The notes under the pieces are model-generated. The model had not been told where the DNA came from and ran no database searches. It saw only the letters and a program-made list of their open reading frames with translations. From positions 42,597,676 to 42,661,675 of the forward strand of contig CM049311.1 of assembly GCA_026874595.1 (NCBI GenBank): 64,000 nt of DNA. The letters are read 5' to 3'. This document shows positions 34,733 through 45,779 of the stretch, in pieces. This DNA comes from Sipunculus nudus. Its lineage: Eukaryota > Annelida > Sipuncula > Golfingiida > Sipunculidae. How positions within the stretch are numbered: the first letter of the stretch is position 1; each line of letters opens with the position of its first letter. The position numbers were made by a program, and so were the translations under genes.

Positions 34733-37700
34733 AACAAGTGACCCATGGGTCATGACGCTCAGCTGACTGGGAAGAGATTCACAAAAGGAAATTTTATCAT
34801 CAGAATGGTAGATACCCATTCAACTGAAGCATCAAACAGAGTAACCAACAAGCCAAGATTTAGTCTGTATTTATATATCTGAAAAATAGAGAAAAAATGT
34901 GTAAACTTTAAAAACTAGAATACGGGTAGCCGACAAGTGACTACGTGTATCTGCCAGAATCAGAGTGGAACGGGTGAAGTGAGGCATGGATTGAGTGGCA
35001 AGGGGAAACAGAGTGAGGTATGTTGCATATTAGCATGGATGTCTGCAGCCTAAATGTGTATGTAGGTTGTGCAACCTACCGCAAATCCAGAAAGCTGTCC
35101 AAGTCGAATACATATGCAAAATTTTAGGCAGAAAAGTCAAACCACTACATGGATATGAGTGATTTTAGCCCACGGCAGACAAACAGACAGACGCTGTGCA
35201 AAAATGGTTGCAGTTTTGTGTATGATAAAGACCTATGTGAGATCTAAACACAAGCACAATTTTGGCCCAATCGGTCAAATGGTTCCTGAGATATTAGCTT
35301 GGATGTGTGCAGCGTTAACTAGAATGTAGGTGGCGCCATCTGTCATAAAATCATGAAAGCTATCCAGGATGTATAAACCTGCAAAATTTTAGGCAGTTAT
35401 GTCAAACCACTACAGAGAAATGAGTGATTTTAGGCCACGGCAGACAAACAGACAGACGCTGTGCAAAATGTGCAAAAATGGTTGCAGGTGGCCCCTCCAG
35501 TTTTGTGTATGATAAAGACCTATGTTAGATCTATACACATGCAAAATTTTGGCCCAAGCGTTCAAACGGTTCCCGAGATATGAGCTTGGATGTCTGCAGC
35601 ATAAACTAGAATAAAGGTGGCGCCACCTGTCATAAAATCAAGAAAGCTATCCAGGATGTATAAAACTGCAAAATTTTAGGCAGATATGTCAAACCACTGC
35701 CAAGATGTGAGTGACTTTATTGCACGGCAGACAAACAGACAGACGCTGTGCAAAAATGGTTGCAGGTGGTGCCACCAGTTTTGCGTATGATAAAGAGCTA
35801 TGTTAGATCTATACACATGCAAAATTTTGGCCCGATCGGTCAAACGGTTCCCGATATGAGCTTGGATGTCATCAGCGTGAACGTGAATGTAGGTGGTGCC
35901 ACCTGTCATAAAATCAAGAAAGCTATCCAGGATGTATACGCATGCCGAATTTCAGGTGAATTAGTCAATTCACTGCAGAGATATGAGTGATTTTAACCAA
36001 AGGCAGATGAACAGATGGACACTGTGCAAACATGGTTACAGGTGACGCCACCATTTTTTGTGTATGTTATAGAGCTATCCAAGGGCTACATTAGTATAAA
36101 TTTTATTTCCTGATCAGTCAAACGGTTCCCGAGATATGAGCTTGGAAAGCTCATAAAATCAAGTCCCAGAGGAGCTCTCCGGAAACGAACGCGGCAACGG
36201 CGGAGGAACCCGGTCAAAAACATAGTATCCACAAAACTTCGTTTTGGCGGGTACAAAAATACAGGTGGCTCCACCAGTCTGCAGAAACTAATAAAAACAC
36301 TTACAAACATCAATATCCATGCAAAGAATCATGGTGATCTCCCCATTAGTTGTTCAGATACTTCAGCTTTTGAATCAAATTGTCCATTATTCTGAGGGAT
36401 ACTTCGGAGTCCTATAGCTTGAAGAATATGGGTAACAGAGACCTAATTTTAAGTTTCCGCAGGCACTTTTCATGGGCCTCCTTGCATGACAAGAATGAAG
36501 ATTCTAGGTCCAGTTGTTGCGATTTGTACCCTGTTGACAGATAACCACATCTTTAAAGGTATCAAAAAAAGAGAAAAAAAAAATCGTAAAAATTTGAAAA
36601 AAATAGAGGTGGCGCACCCAGTCTGCAGAAACTGATGAAACAGGTCATGATCAATATGTATGCCGAAAATCATGACCATCAGTGTTGTAGTTATTGAGAT
36701 ACTGCAGTTTTTGTATCAAATTTTCCATTATTCTGGGGGGTAATTTGGAGCCATACAGCTTAAATAATATGGGTAACAGAGACCTAATTTCAGGTTTCCA
36801 TGGAGATTTTTCATGGGTCTCCCTGTGTGTCAAGAATGAAGATTCTAGGTCCAGTTTTAATGATTTGTGCCCTGTTAACAGATGTTCATAACTTTAAAGG
36901 TCTCAAAAATAGAGAAAAAAATCGTTAAAAAAACCCAAACAAATACAGGTGGTGCCACCAGTCTGCAGAAACTGATGAAACACTCCATGATCAATATCCA
37001 TGTAAAAATTATGGTGATCTCTGCATTAGTTGTTCAGATACTTCAGCTTTTGTATCAAATTTTCCATTATTCTGAGCTGTACTTTGGAGTGCCATAGCTC
37101 AAAGGATATGGGTAACCGAGACCTAATTTCAGGTGTCCATGGAGACTTATCATGGGTCTCCCTGTGTGTCAACAATGAAGATTCTAGGTCCAGTCCTTAC
37201 GATTTGTACCCTGTTGACAGATAACTACATCCTGAAAGGTCTCAAAAATAGAGAATAAAAAATTGTGAAAATTTGAAAAAATACAGGTGGCACCACCAGT
37301 CTGCAGGTACTGATGAAACACCTCTTGATCAATATGTATGCCAAAAATCATGACCATCAGTGTTGTAGTTATTGAGATGTTGCAGTTTGTTTTTATCATA
37401 TTTTCCATTATTCTGGGGGGTTATTGGGAGCCCCCCATAGCTCAAAGGATATGGGTAACAGAGACCTTATTTCAGGTTTCCATGGAGACTTTTTATGGAC
37501 CTCTCAGTGTGTCAAGAATGAAGATTCTAGGTCCAGTCTTTATGATTTGTGCCCTGTTAACAGCTGTTCACATTTTTAAATTCGTAAAAAATCGAAAAAA
37601 ACAGGTGGCCCCACCAGTCTGCAGGAAGAAATGGAACATCTCATGATCAATATGTATGCCAAAAATCATGACCATCAGTGTTGTAGTTATTGAGATATTG

Positions 37701-38271
37701 AAGTTTTTGTATGAAATTTTTTACTATTCTGGGGGGTACTTTGGGGCCCCATAGCTCGAAGGATATGGGTAACAGAGATCTAATTGATGGTTTCCATGGA
37801 GACTTTTAATAGGTTTCTCAGTGTGTCAAGAATGAAGATTCTAGGTCCAGCGGTTACGATTTGGGCCACGTTAACAGATGACAGCATCTTTAAAAGTCTC
37901 AAAAATAGAGGAAAAAATTGTAAAAAATCGAAAAATACAGGTGGCGCCACCAGTCTGCAGGAAGTGATGGAACATCTCATGATCAATATGTATGCCAAAA
38001 ATCATGACCATCAGTCAAGTAGTTAATGAGATATTGAAGTTTTTGTATGAAATTTTTGACTTTTCTGGGGGGTACTTTGGGGCCCCATAGCTCGAAGGAT
38101 ATGGGTAACAGAGACCTAATTTCTGGTTTCCAAGGAGATTTTTCATGGACCTCTCAGAATCCCAAGTTACAAGGTTCTAGGTTCAGCGGTTACGATTTGT
38201 GCCTGGTTAACGGACGGACAACGGACAAAGAGTGATCGCTATAGCTCAGATGACTTTCAGTCAGCTGAGCT
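34733..38271 (+). mobile_element. Family-A element, long copy, containing a nested family-B element
   Basis: It starts with AACAAGTGACCCATGGGTCA, then TGACGCTCAGCTGA, and ends with ATAGCTCAGATGACTTTCAG, then TCAGCTGAGCT. Its core consists of about six tandem units of roughly 340 bp (GTCTGCAG at 36277, 36621, 36961, 37299, 37617, 37953). Each unit has GGTAACAGAGACCTAATTTC, a CAAGAATGAAGATTCTAGG block, and GGTGGCGCCACC variants. The family-B element at 34915-36257 interrupts the first unit. No coding sequence. Confidence 0.8.
34915..36257 (-). mobile_element. Family-B element (second copy), nested in family A
   Basis: Reversed relative to the 23964 copy: CTAGAATACGGG and the TAG..GACTA hairpin come first, and CGTTTTGGCGGGTACAAA comes last. 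The core has the same alternating units with GGTGGCGCCACC, CTGCAGAGATATGAGTGA and CAAACGGTTCCCGAGATATG. The family-A unit reads AACTTTAAAA to the left and AATACAGGTGG to the right, matching intact neighbouring units once this element is taken out. In its own orientation the site is T-rich on both sides. Confidence 0.8.
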
Positions 38272-38889
38272 AAAAATCACCGAAGGTGGTGACACCAAGC
38301 TCAGCTGAGGAAGGCATGCAGTTGCCCCCAAGTCAAGTTTAGCTAATATGCCAGGTGAAGCTACTGCACTGACTGAACTTTGGCCAGTTGCCAAATCTGA
38401 AATAGTTGGCAGTCTGCAAACTTATATATACAATGTAGATACAAACAAAATCTGGTCCTGTTGCCAAATCTTTTATACATAATGAAAGACTCAGGCTACA
38501 GTGCAGTTTCAAGCTGAAATATTCATAAGACTTTTTTAATCAAAATGTTTAGAATAAAAGCAGATATATTGTATATTGAAAGCAAAATCAGAATACAGAT
38601 ATATTTTATTCATTGAATTATCTTGCAGATAAGCTGGATATGGGCACCAATTATTTATACTCCCTGTAAAGCTTACATATCATATACCCCAACAGCTCAA
38701 GGTCTCTTACTGAAGGTCTCTTACTCAACACATCTTCTACCTTTGTTTACAAAAGTATCTTACTGTCCTTCCTTTCTTAAGGTCCAATAACTCTGCCAAA
38801 AATCATTTAGATATTGTTCAAAAGCAACAAAAATCATTTTTGTGCAATGTTATAGAATTATATTGCAGCCCTTAGTTTGATATAGGCTT
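38272..38889. other. Unassigned AT-rich DNA
   Basis: No open frame, exon signal or repeat family supported. Confidence 0.4.
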
Positions 38890-39276
38890 AAGCTGTGTTT
38901 CCATGTATCCATAAATCTCACACATCTCGTAGCCAAAAAATCACATCCCTCTTTTTAAGATGAACTGTTTCCATGTGTACATTTTGACGTGCTCCGTATG
39001 CATATCCGCAAAAATGGCCCACATCGAAACAGGTCGGTGAGCAATTCATCCGTTTTGCGGATGGCAAAACTGCCTATATTTCCCAAAAGTGCCCTGGTGC
39101 TGGGTGTGATGAGACATATTGACCTTCTTCTTTCCTGTCGTCCTTGCAGTTTTAAAAGAGGCACACAAAAAAGTATCCGCAAGAAAAACATACATACTTA
39201 TGGAAACAGTTTTTGCGCACTGCGCTATGGAGCGTGTTTTGCGGATACGATTTTTACGGATACATGGAAACACAGC
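38890..39276. mobile_element. PIF/Harbinger-like MITE, TTTCCATG core, TTA flanks
   Basis: The ends AGCTGTGTTTCCATGTATCC and GGATACATGGAAACACAGCT are perfect inverted repeats flanked by TTA on both sides (38887-38889 and 39277-39279). It is 387 bp long. Internal words CATATCCGCAAAAATG and CATCCGTTTTGCGGATG add further palindromes. No transposase. Confidence 0.85.
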
Positions 39277-39339
39277 TTTACTGGGCCACATGAAAATCTT
39301 CAGCTTTCTATGACTCTATAAAATATCAATGAACCAAAT

Positions 39340-40210
39340 TTATTCTTATTTCTTGTGAAATATTAAACAATTCAATTTTACAGTTTCATCATAGTTTCAT
39401 CACTGAAAGAGACTAAAATTACAATTTTTGAAGGGTAAAAAGCAGGTCAATGCAGATGGCACCAAAAAAACTCTATTTCAAATATGATTCATGTGACCAA
39501 CATTTGCAGAAAAATTGGTGATGCTAACTCCTGCTGTTTCTGAGATTGTAATGTTAGTATGCTTACTTGGCCAAATGATTAATTTTAAATTCCTGTTACT
39601 CGGCCAGAATTCACCTAACCCAAACAACTTGAACAAATTTGAGAAAGCTCAACACTGAGATCATTTCTGTGAAATATTAAACACTTTGGGTGAATGATTT
39701 TGGAAAAGAAGATTTTTGAAGGTTTTCTAGCTTTTCCCCATAAATGTAAGTTGATGAAGTTGGCACCACACATAGCTGAATCCCACAAAATTTAACATGT
39801 TACCGAATTTAGCATAAAATTTGGTGATGCTAGATCTGCAGTTTCTGAGACTATAATTTTATGCCAAATGCTTACATGGTGTAAGTTGTAAGTTACAAGG
39901 TGTACGTTCAGCTTCTTATAACTCAAGCAAAAACACCCAACTGGAACCATTGTACAAACTTATAAGCAATTGTTTCTAGGATTACTACTGTGAAATACTG
40001 AACAAATTGGCAGGACAGTTACAGAAAAGATTTTGAAAGAACTTTTTAGCTTTTCCCTGTAAAACTGAAGTCAATGCAGATAGCCAAATAATAAGCTCAA
40101 TCTGAACTAAGAGCTTTGCAGATGACTGATTTTTGCATAAGAACTAGTGATGCTAGCTCCTGCCATTCTGGAGGTAGCATCAGTTCACATTCAGCTGATG
40201 GATGAAAGAT
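39340..40210. repeat. Degenerate tandem repeat of about 310 bp
   Basis: The phrase TTGGTGATGCTAACTCCTGC / TTTGGTGATGCTAGATCTGC / ACTAGTGATGCTAGCTCCTG recurs near 39515, 39821 and 40145, with related flanks including CTGTGAAATATTAAACA and TTTTCCCCATAAATG. It probably lies in an intron of the galectin gene. Confidence 0.6.
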
Positions 40211-40333
40211 GACAGATGACACCACACAACTGCAAAAGCTCACAGGTTCGCTAAAATATTATGATTATCTTTTTTTAAATCAGCAGAACAACACTGGCCA
40301 CACCGAACACTGATGATAACCATACAAGCTTAC

Positions 40334-40544
40334 TTTGTAACCAGTCGAGGTTGCCATGACAATACATTCAAAGTTTTGTCCCCGAGTTAAAGGGAATTTT
40401 CCATGTCGTTCTTCATGGCCCCAGATCCCAGCATTCATCGTGTTACGGTCAATCACCTGCCCCTCATCAAAACGTACACTCAAATGCAATGGAATCTGCT
40501 GTTCCCCATCTGGCACTGGAACACTTTGTAAATTGATGCAAAAC
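40334..40544 (-). CDS. Galectin carbohydrate-recognition domain, internal exon
   Basis: Galectins bind beta-galactosides through a beta-sandwich of about 130 residues. This 211-nt exon encodes the central strands: PLHLSVRFDEGQ, then RNTMNAGIWGHEERHGKFP, then RGQNFECIVMATSTGYK. The binding-site signature is visible as H..R, N, WG.EER; the usual H-N-P-R strand is altered to HLSVR, so the first Asn is missing. The exon is framed by a pyrimidine-rich TTTTTTACAG acceptor (exon starts at 40544) and a GTAAGC donor (exon ends at 40334). Entry is in phase 2 and exit in phase 0. Partner exons carrying the N-terminal strands and the final VNG..HR strand are not found in the window, so they lie beyond long introns or this is an orphan exon. 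The family call is firm; whether the gene is functional is unknown. Confidence 0.8.
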
Positions 40545-40549
40545 CTGTA

Positions 40550-41447
40550 AAAAATGCAGTGATTTTTAACATAAAGCTTTTTCTTGTATGCAAGTGTATG
40601 TTATGTTGATGTATTATTAACCCGCCATGCATGTTGTTACTTATTTGGAGATGACATGAAGATGTGATACAAGTCATTCAAGGGTCATATCAATGCTTGT
40701 GGGCCATAAGGCTTATACATTGTTTTAATACAGTTGGCTTACAATAGCCTGGCACTACATGTACTCAGTGACGCAATGCTCCAGAATAAAATTGACAAAA
40801 TTCATGTGGCATGAGACGTCACTATGCTCTGTGCAAAGGAATGAAACTGACAAGGTTGTCCCTGCATGTGTGAAGGTGCTGGCATGGATGCGCTTTGGAC
40901 ATGTTTTACATGAGTACTTGGGGAAAATAGAGTTACTGTACAGTTTAGGTAAACCTAATAGCACATGTTGGTGTTATGTTAACTGAGCATTGCCTCAAGA
41001 ACAAGATTGTGCCATGATGTGATTGGCTGGTGCAAAGTGTGACGTCTATGGCATATATTAGAAAAGATTTAATATAGCAATACATCTTGTTTTTACTCTT
41101 CCCTGACAATTTGGGGCTGACAGTGTCAGAAGTGTTAGATGAGATCTAGAATTTTTAATCACACAGAGGTTTACCATGTGGCTGACATCACTGCCGAGTT
41201 GTCAGTGCTCATAGATGTGCCAATAGCTTTTGAACAAATCACACAACCTCATGTTTTTTGGGGAAAAATGAATAAAAAAATTTTTTCCTCCAAAATTTGA
41301 GTTCAGATTTTGTGAAACATACATTGACATTTTTTTCATAGTCAAGTGTGGTTTATGATAATATAATGATATCTAGTTACGTTTGCTTGTCCTGCATGGT
41401 TGGTTGTGCTAATAACATGCATGGCTGTTTAATAAAACTATTATGAA
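40550..41447. other. Probable intronic sequence upstream of the galectin exon
   Basis: No supported exon, repeat or mobile element. The position between the minus-strand exon and further repeats suggests intron. Confidence 0.4.
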
Positions 41448-41576
41448 CTGGCTTGGTGGGTTAACTGCCTTTGTATTGGGCTTCCGACAGATGTATCATC
41501 CCTCAGCCCTACTTGCCTTGGGTTGACAAGCCACCCTGAGCCCAATACAAAGGCAATACTGAACAACCCAGTCAAA
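41448..41576. mobile_element. Short hairpin MITE-like repeat
   Basis: GCCTTTGTATTGGGCT at 41468-41483 faces AGCCCAATACAAAGGC at 41536-41551, with outer arms GGGTTAACT and GTACTGAACAACCC-like sequence partly paired. The loop is about 52 bp. The repeat is followed directly by a piece of family-A core (ACTGATGGAACACCTCATGA). Confidence 0.6.
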
Positions 41577-41607
41577 CTGATGGAACACCTCATGATCAAT
41601 ATGTATG

Positions 41608-43135
41608 GTTTGTTAAAAAGGGAGGAAATACATCCATAATTTTTTTCCAAGAAAGCCACAGTACCCCTAATATTGAACATTTTTGGTCACAACAATGGAG
41701 AGGAAAATCTTATTTTTCTCATGGAACCTCTCGCAGATGTTGGGTGATGACACTGATTGGTAAAGCTGTAGAATTGGAGCTGAAAGAAAAAATATTAGAT
41801 GACAGTGGTAGATTTGTAATTTATATGGGATATTGCAAGGTAAGAATTCGGTATTAATAAATTCGTACACACCAAACACTGGGGCTGGACAAATTCGTTT
41901 TCTTCACCAGATAACAGAAAAAAATACGCTCTCTTGATACAGACAAATCCACTACTTAGATATGGGGAGGGGACTTCAATTTTATTATGGATTCTTTATA
42001 TAATGGAGGCAAGGAAGTTTTGAAAGTCAGATCTATACAAACTATAAAGCGAGCAATGCTTGAATTTAATTTGTGTGATATTTGGAGATCAAGGCATCCA
42101 AGCAAAAAAGAGTTTACCTGGCGTAGTATTAATCTAAATTCCAACGTAGACTAGACTACTTTTTAATATCAGAGACGCTTCAATCAACAGTTTCTGAGTC
42201 TGAAATATTGCCATCCGTAGGAACCGATCATCCCGGCATAAAATTTAGATTTATTTCTGATGAAGTAATAACATGGCCCGCTGCCTTTTGGAGGTTTAAT
42301 AATTCTCTTTTGGGTGATGCAGATTATGTTAAATTGTTGAGCAAAATGATATCTAGATGGAGAACTGAATACTCTAAAAATATAAAGGACGATAGATGGC
42401 TATGGGAGATATTAAAATATAATTATATATTACATACTCCAAAAGAAAGGCCTATAACTTTCGCTATAAAATTTGTGAATTGGAGAAACGACTCGGTAAT
42501 CTCGAAAAATCTATAACAGCCAATGGAAATCAGGAAATAATATTAGAATATAAGAAGTTGAACGAAGAGTTAAAATTACTAAGGGGATAATCATACGTTC
42601 TAGAGTACAGTGGTACGAGCAAGGCGAAAAGAGTAACAAATTATACTTTTTGGGGTTAGAAAAATATCGAAAATGCAAAACTTGTGTCAGAAATATAATA
42701 AAGGATGTTGTCGAAATAAGAGATGAGAAACACATTCTGAATATTATTAAACAATTATTTTGAGGACAAATATAGACGTAGTAGTAATATTACTGCTGAG
42801 GAGTGTAAAAGCTTTTTAAATAAGATAAAAATACCAAAACATACAAGTCTAAATATATCAAGAATAGGAGAACAAATACGCAAGGCAAAGGTACTGGAAG
42901 CTTTAAAAAGTATGGGAAATGATAAAACACCTGGTTCTGATGGCCTGTCGAAGGAAATTTTTAACTTTTTTGACTTACTGGGAACGGATTTGACAATTTG
43001 TCTAAATGAGAATTTTGAAGTACGTGAATTGACATCAGGTCAGAAACAGGCGGTGATAACATAAATACAAATCCGGGGAAAGACTGTCGTTTTCTTAAAT
43101 CATAGCGGCCTATTAGTCTAATAAACTTTGATATT
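41608..43135 (+). pseudogene. Tx1-like (L1-clade) LINE ORF2, endonuclease and start of reverse transcriptase
   Basis: The degraded frames keep the apurinic-endonuclease layout: FWSQQWRGKSYFSHGTS (about 41670), WGGDFNFIMD (41962-41991), a RHPSKKEFTWRS block (about 42093), and SDHPGIKF-like sequence near 42225. The linker (WRFNNSLLGDADYVKL, 42288 on) and SRVQWYEQGEKSNKLYFLGLE (about 42597) follow. Reverse transcriptase begins with MGNDKTPGSDGL (about 42914). Many stops and frameshifts show old decay. It is cut at 43135 by a 383-bp family-A insertion and resumes at 43519. The 5' end is truncated against a family-A fragment. Confidence 0.85.
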
Positions 43136-43518
43136 AACAAGGGGCCATGGGTCACGGCGCTCTGCTGATTGTGACAGTTATAACTGTTTAACTATAGATT
43201 TTTAGAAGTTGCAATAAAAATACTATCCTCAGTGCTCAGGAACTAGGGCTCAATGACTGGGGGGGGGGGGGGGGGGGAATTAAAATACAGAATACGGAAT
43301 TAAATTCAATGGTGCTTACAGGGACTGATGGGAGTTACAGCACCTCTGCATACACGTAAAGGATAAAATTTAATTTAAATGAAATTATTTTTAAATATTT
43401 AAAAACGGGCAGAGATGGAAAACAAAGCAAATAACTTTAATTTCCATTCTACTGAGACAGGAAAATAATGAACAAATATTTGCATTAGAACAAAAGATGA
43501 CTTATAGTCAGCTGAGCT
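43136..43518 (+). mobile_element. Compact family-A element inserted in a LINE without target duplication
   Basis: It starts AACAAGGGGCCATGGGTCAC, then GGCGCTCTGCTGA, and ends GATGACTTATAGTCAGCTGA then GCT. Only 383 bp long, it has no tandem core but does have a G19 tract at 43259-43277. The LINE reads GATATT before it and AAAAACTT after it, and joining these restores the reverse transcriptase frame (DIKNLSKILVARLKP). Boundaries may slide by two bases because both junctions have AA. Confidence 0.85.
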
Positions 43519-44760
43519 AAAAACTTAAGCAAAATACTTGTCGCGAGATTAAAGCCATACTTAAATGTTATAATATCAGAAGATCAATATGCCTTTGTGG
43601 AAGGAAAATACATAGGGGAACCTGTACGTTTAATAGATGACATTTATACGGTCAGGGCGTGAACCGAAAATTAAATATCGTAGTTTAATAGGTGATTTCA
43701 ACAAAGGAGGGCTAAAACTGTCCGACATTGAATGTAAAATTAAATCTCAAAGAGTTATGTGTTTCAAAAACCTTAAGAATCGAAAAGACAATAAGTGGAA
43801 AGTCATACCACAATATTATTTAAATCAAATGGGAGGTTTGCAAACGATAAGTAATAATTTTGATATCTGCCGCACAGCAAGTAACATCCTTCCATTTTAT
43901 AGAGAATGGTTAACATATTGGGCCGAATGTTTTTACAGAAAATTCCTGATACCACTGAATATATCTTTCTGCAATTGTTGTGGAACAACAAATATATTAA
44001 AGGGGCCAGAAAATCAATGTTGTAAAGAGGTATATCAGAATGAGGCATTAATACTGTTTAAGATATTATTGATGATAAAGAAAAGGTAATTTGCTATTTA
44101 GATAAAGTTCCAAAAGAGAGTTTCTTCAGTTGGTGGTCTTTACTCTCTGCAATACCTCAGAGGTGGTTTGCAATAATAAAGGAATCATATTGTTTGGAAG
44201 ACAATGAACTAACGCCGGGACATATGACACTGATGGATGGTAAAACAGTGTATATTAGTTAAATAAATATACTAAACTTCTATATGCATGGTATAGGGAT
44301 ACACTGTTTACAATTCCCAGGGATACACTGTTTACAATTCCCACTGCTCAAGATTATTTTCAGAGAAATCAGATTGAAATAGCTTGGGATGAAGCTAATA
44401 TTGCAATTTATAAAAGTTTTATTAGTGCTAATATGCGTATGTTTCAGTACAAGATCTTGAATAATATTCTTTGGGTTAATTATAAATTGTATCGGTGGAA
44501 AGTTAAAGACAATAATATGTGCTCATTATGTCCTGGGTATCCTGAATCCATCCAACATTTACTCGTTGAATGCGAAAGGTCTTGCAAGCTTTATTATCTG
44601 ATACAGGAAACATGAAAATTATTGGAGGGGTACAGCCGTCATCACACGGATCATATCTAGTGAATCTCATGTTGTTATTGTACAAAGAAGTTGTATTTAA
44701 AGCTCGAGCCTACAACAAACCAGGGATATAGAATACCAAATAGCAAAAAATTAAGTTGAA
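43519..44760 (+). pseudogene. Tx1-like LINE ORF2, continuation with catalytic core deleted
   Basis: Reverse transcriptase resumes (LSKILVARLKPYLN, then DQYAFVEGKYIGEPVRLIDD, 43524-43645) and then jumps at about 43650 to the C-terminal region (FNKGGLKLSDIECKIKSQRV, 43697 on). The blocks that should lie between, including the catalytic FADD, are missing, so an internal deletion of roughly a kilobase is inferred. The C-terminal zinc-knuckle CX2CX8HX4C is intact at 44519-44574. A frame end near 44750 precedes a family-A fragment. Confidence 0.82.
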
Positions 44761-44792
44761 ATTGCTAAACATATTTCAAATGGTCGAAACTT

Positions 44793-45545
44793 GCAACTGG
44801 GCCATGATGCTCAGCTGAATTTAAAGAATGTTGAACAATAAGCAAAATGACTGCCAGAGTGCAAAAAAAATCATAAATTTTGTGAAGAGTCCTTAGAAAA
44901 AAGGATTTAAGTGGGCTTTTGGAAAGATAACCACTTCATTTGAAGGTCTCATAAATAGAAAAAAAATGTGTACAAATTTGAAAAAATACACCAGTCTGCA
45001 GGAACTGCTGAACACTCCATGATCAATATATATCCAAAGAATCATGGCTATCAATGCATTAGTTACTCATAAACTGGTGCTCTTGTATCACATTTTTTAT
45101 TAATCTTGGGGGTGGGGGGCGGGGAATTATGTATGAGCCAAACAGCTCGGAGGATAAGAATAACAGAGACCTAATTTTAGATTTCCAAGAAGATTTTTTC
45201 ATGGACCTCCCTTGTTGAAAAGTATGAAGATTATTGGTCAAGGGGTTACGCTTTGTGCGCTGTTGCAAGATGAGGCTCAAAAATAGATAACAAAATTGTA
45301 AAAATTGGAAAAAATATAGGTGGCGCCACCAGGTTACAGGAACTGATGGAACACTCCATGATCAATATTCATTCAAAGAATCATGGTGATCAATGCAGTA
45401 GTTATTCAGAAAATTGAGCTCTTGTATCAAATTTCTTATTATTCTGGGGGTTACTTATGAGACCCTTGGCTCAAAGAATATAGGTAACAGAGACCTAATT
45501 TCAGCTCGGCGAAAATGGGTCACAGAGACTTAATTTTAGGTAAAT
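44793..45545 (+). mobile_element. Family-A fragment
   Basis: GGGCCATGATGCTCAGCTGA marks the head. Two diverged core units follow, each with CACTCCATGATCAATAT, AATCATGGTGATCAATGCA-like blocks and AACAGAGACCTAATTT; one carries GGTGGCGCCACCAGG at 45318. No tail hairpin is seen. Confidence 0.6.
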
Positions 45546-45779
45546 ATGTATACAAATGGGTGAATATAATAGGTATATAAACCTGTACATATGTGCAGAA
45601 ATGTATATAAATGTATATGGGCATGTATTATGCGGATATATTTAAAAAGTATACTTCAACATGCCAAGACATACATTATATATAGAGAACTTTGGTACAA
45701 ACAATGTGCTGAATGTGAATTGTGCATTATAGTACTATATTTGTATTGTATGTATATTTGTAGTATTAAAAAAAACCCT
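45546..45779. other. Unassigned AT-rich stretch
   Basis: GTATATAAATGTATAT-like simple sequence; no gene. Confidence 0.4.

Noticed and set aside
38989-39321. 110-codon open frame
   Set aside because: It lies across the TIR of a MITE and has an antisense counterpart of similar length, which is expected from palindromic sequence.
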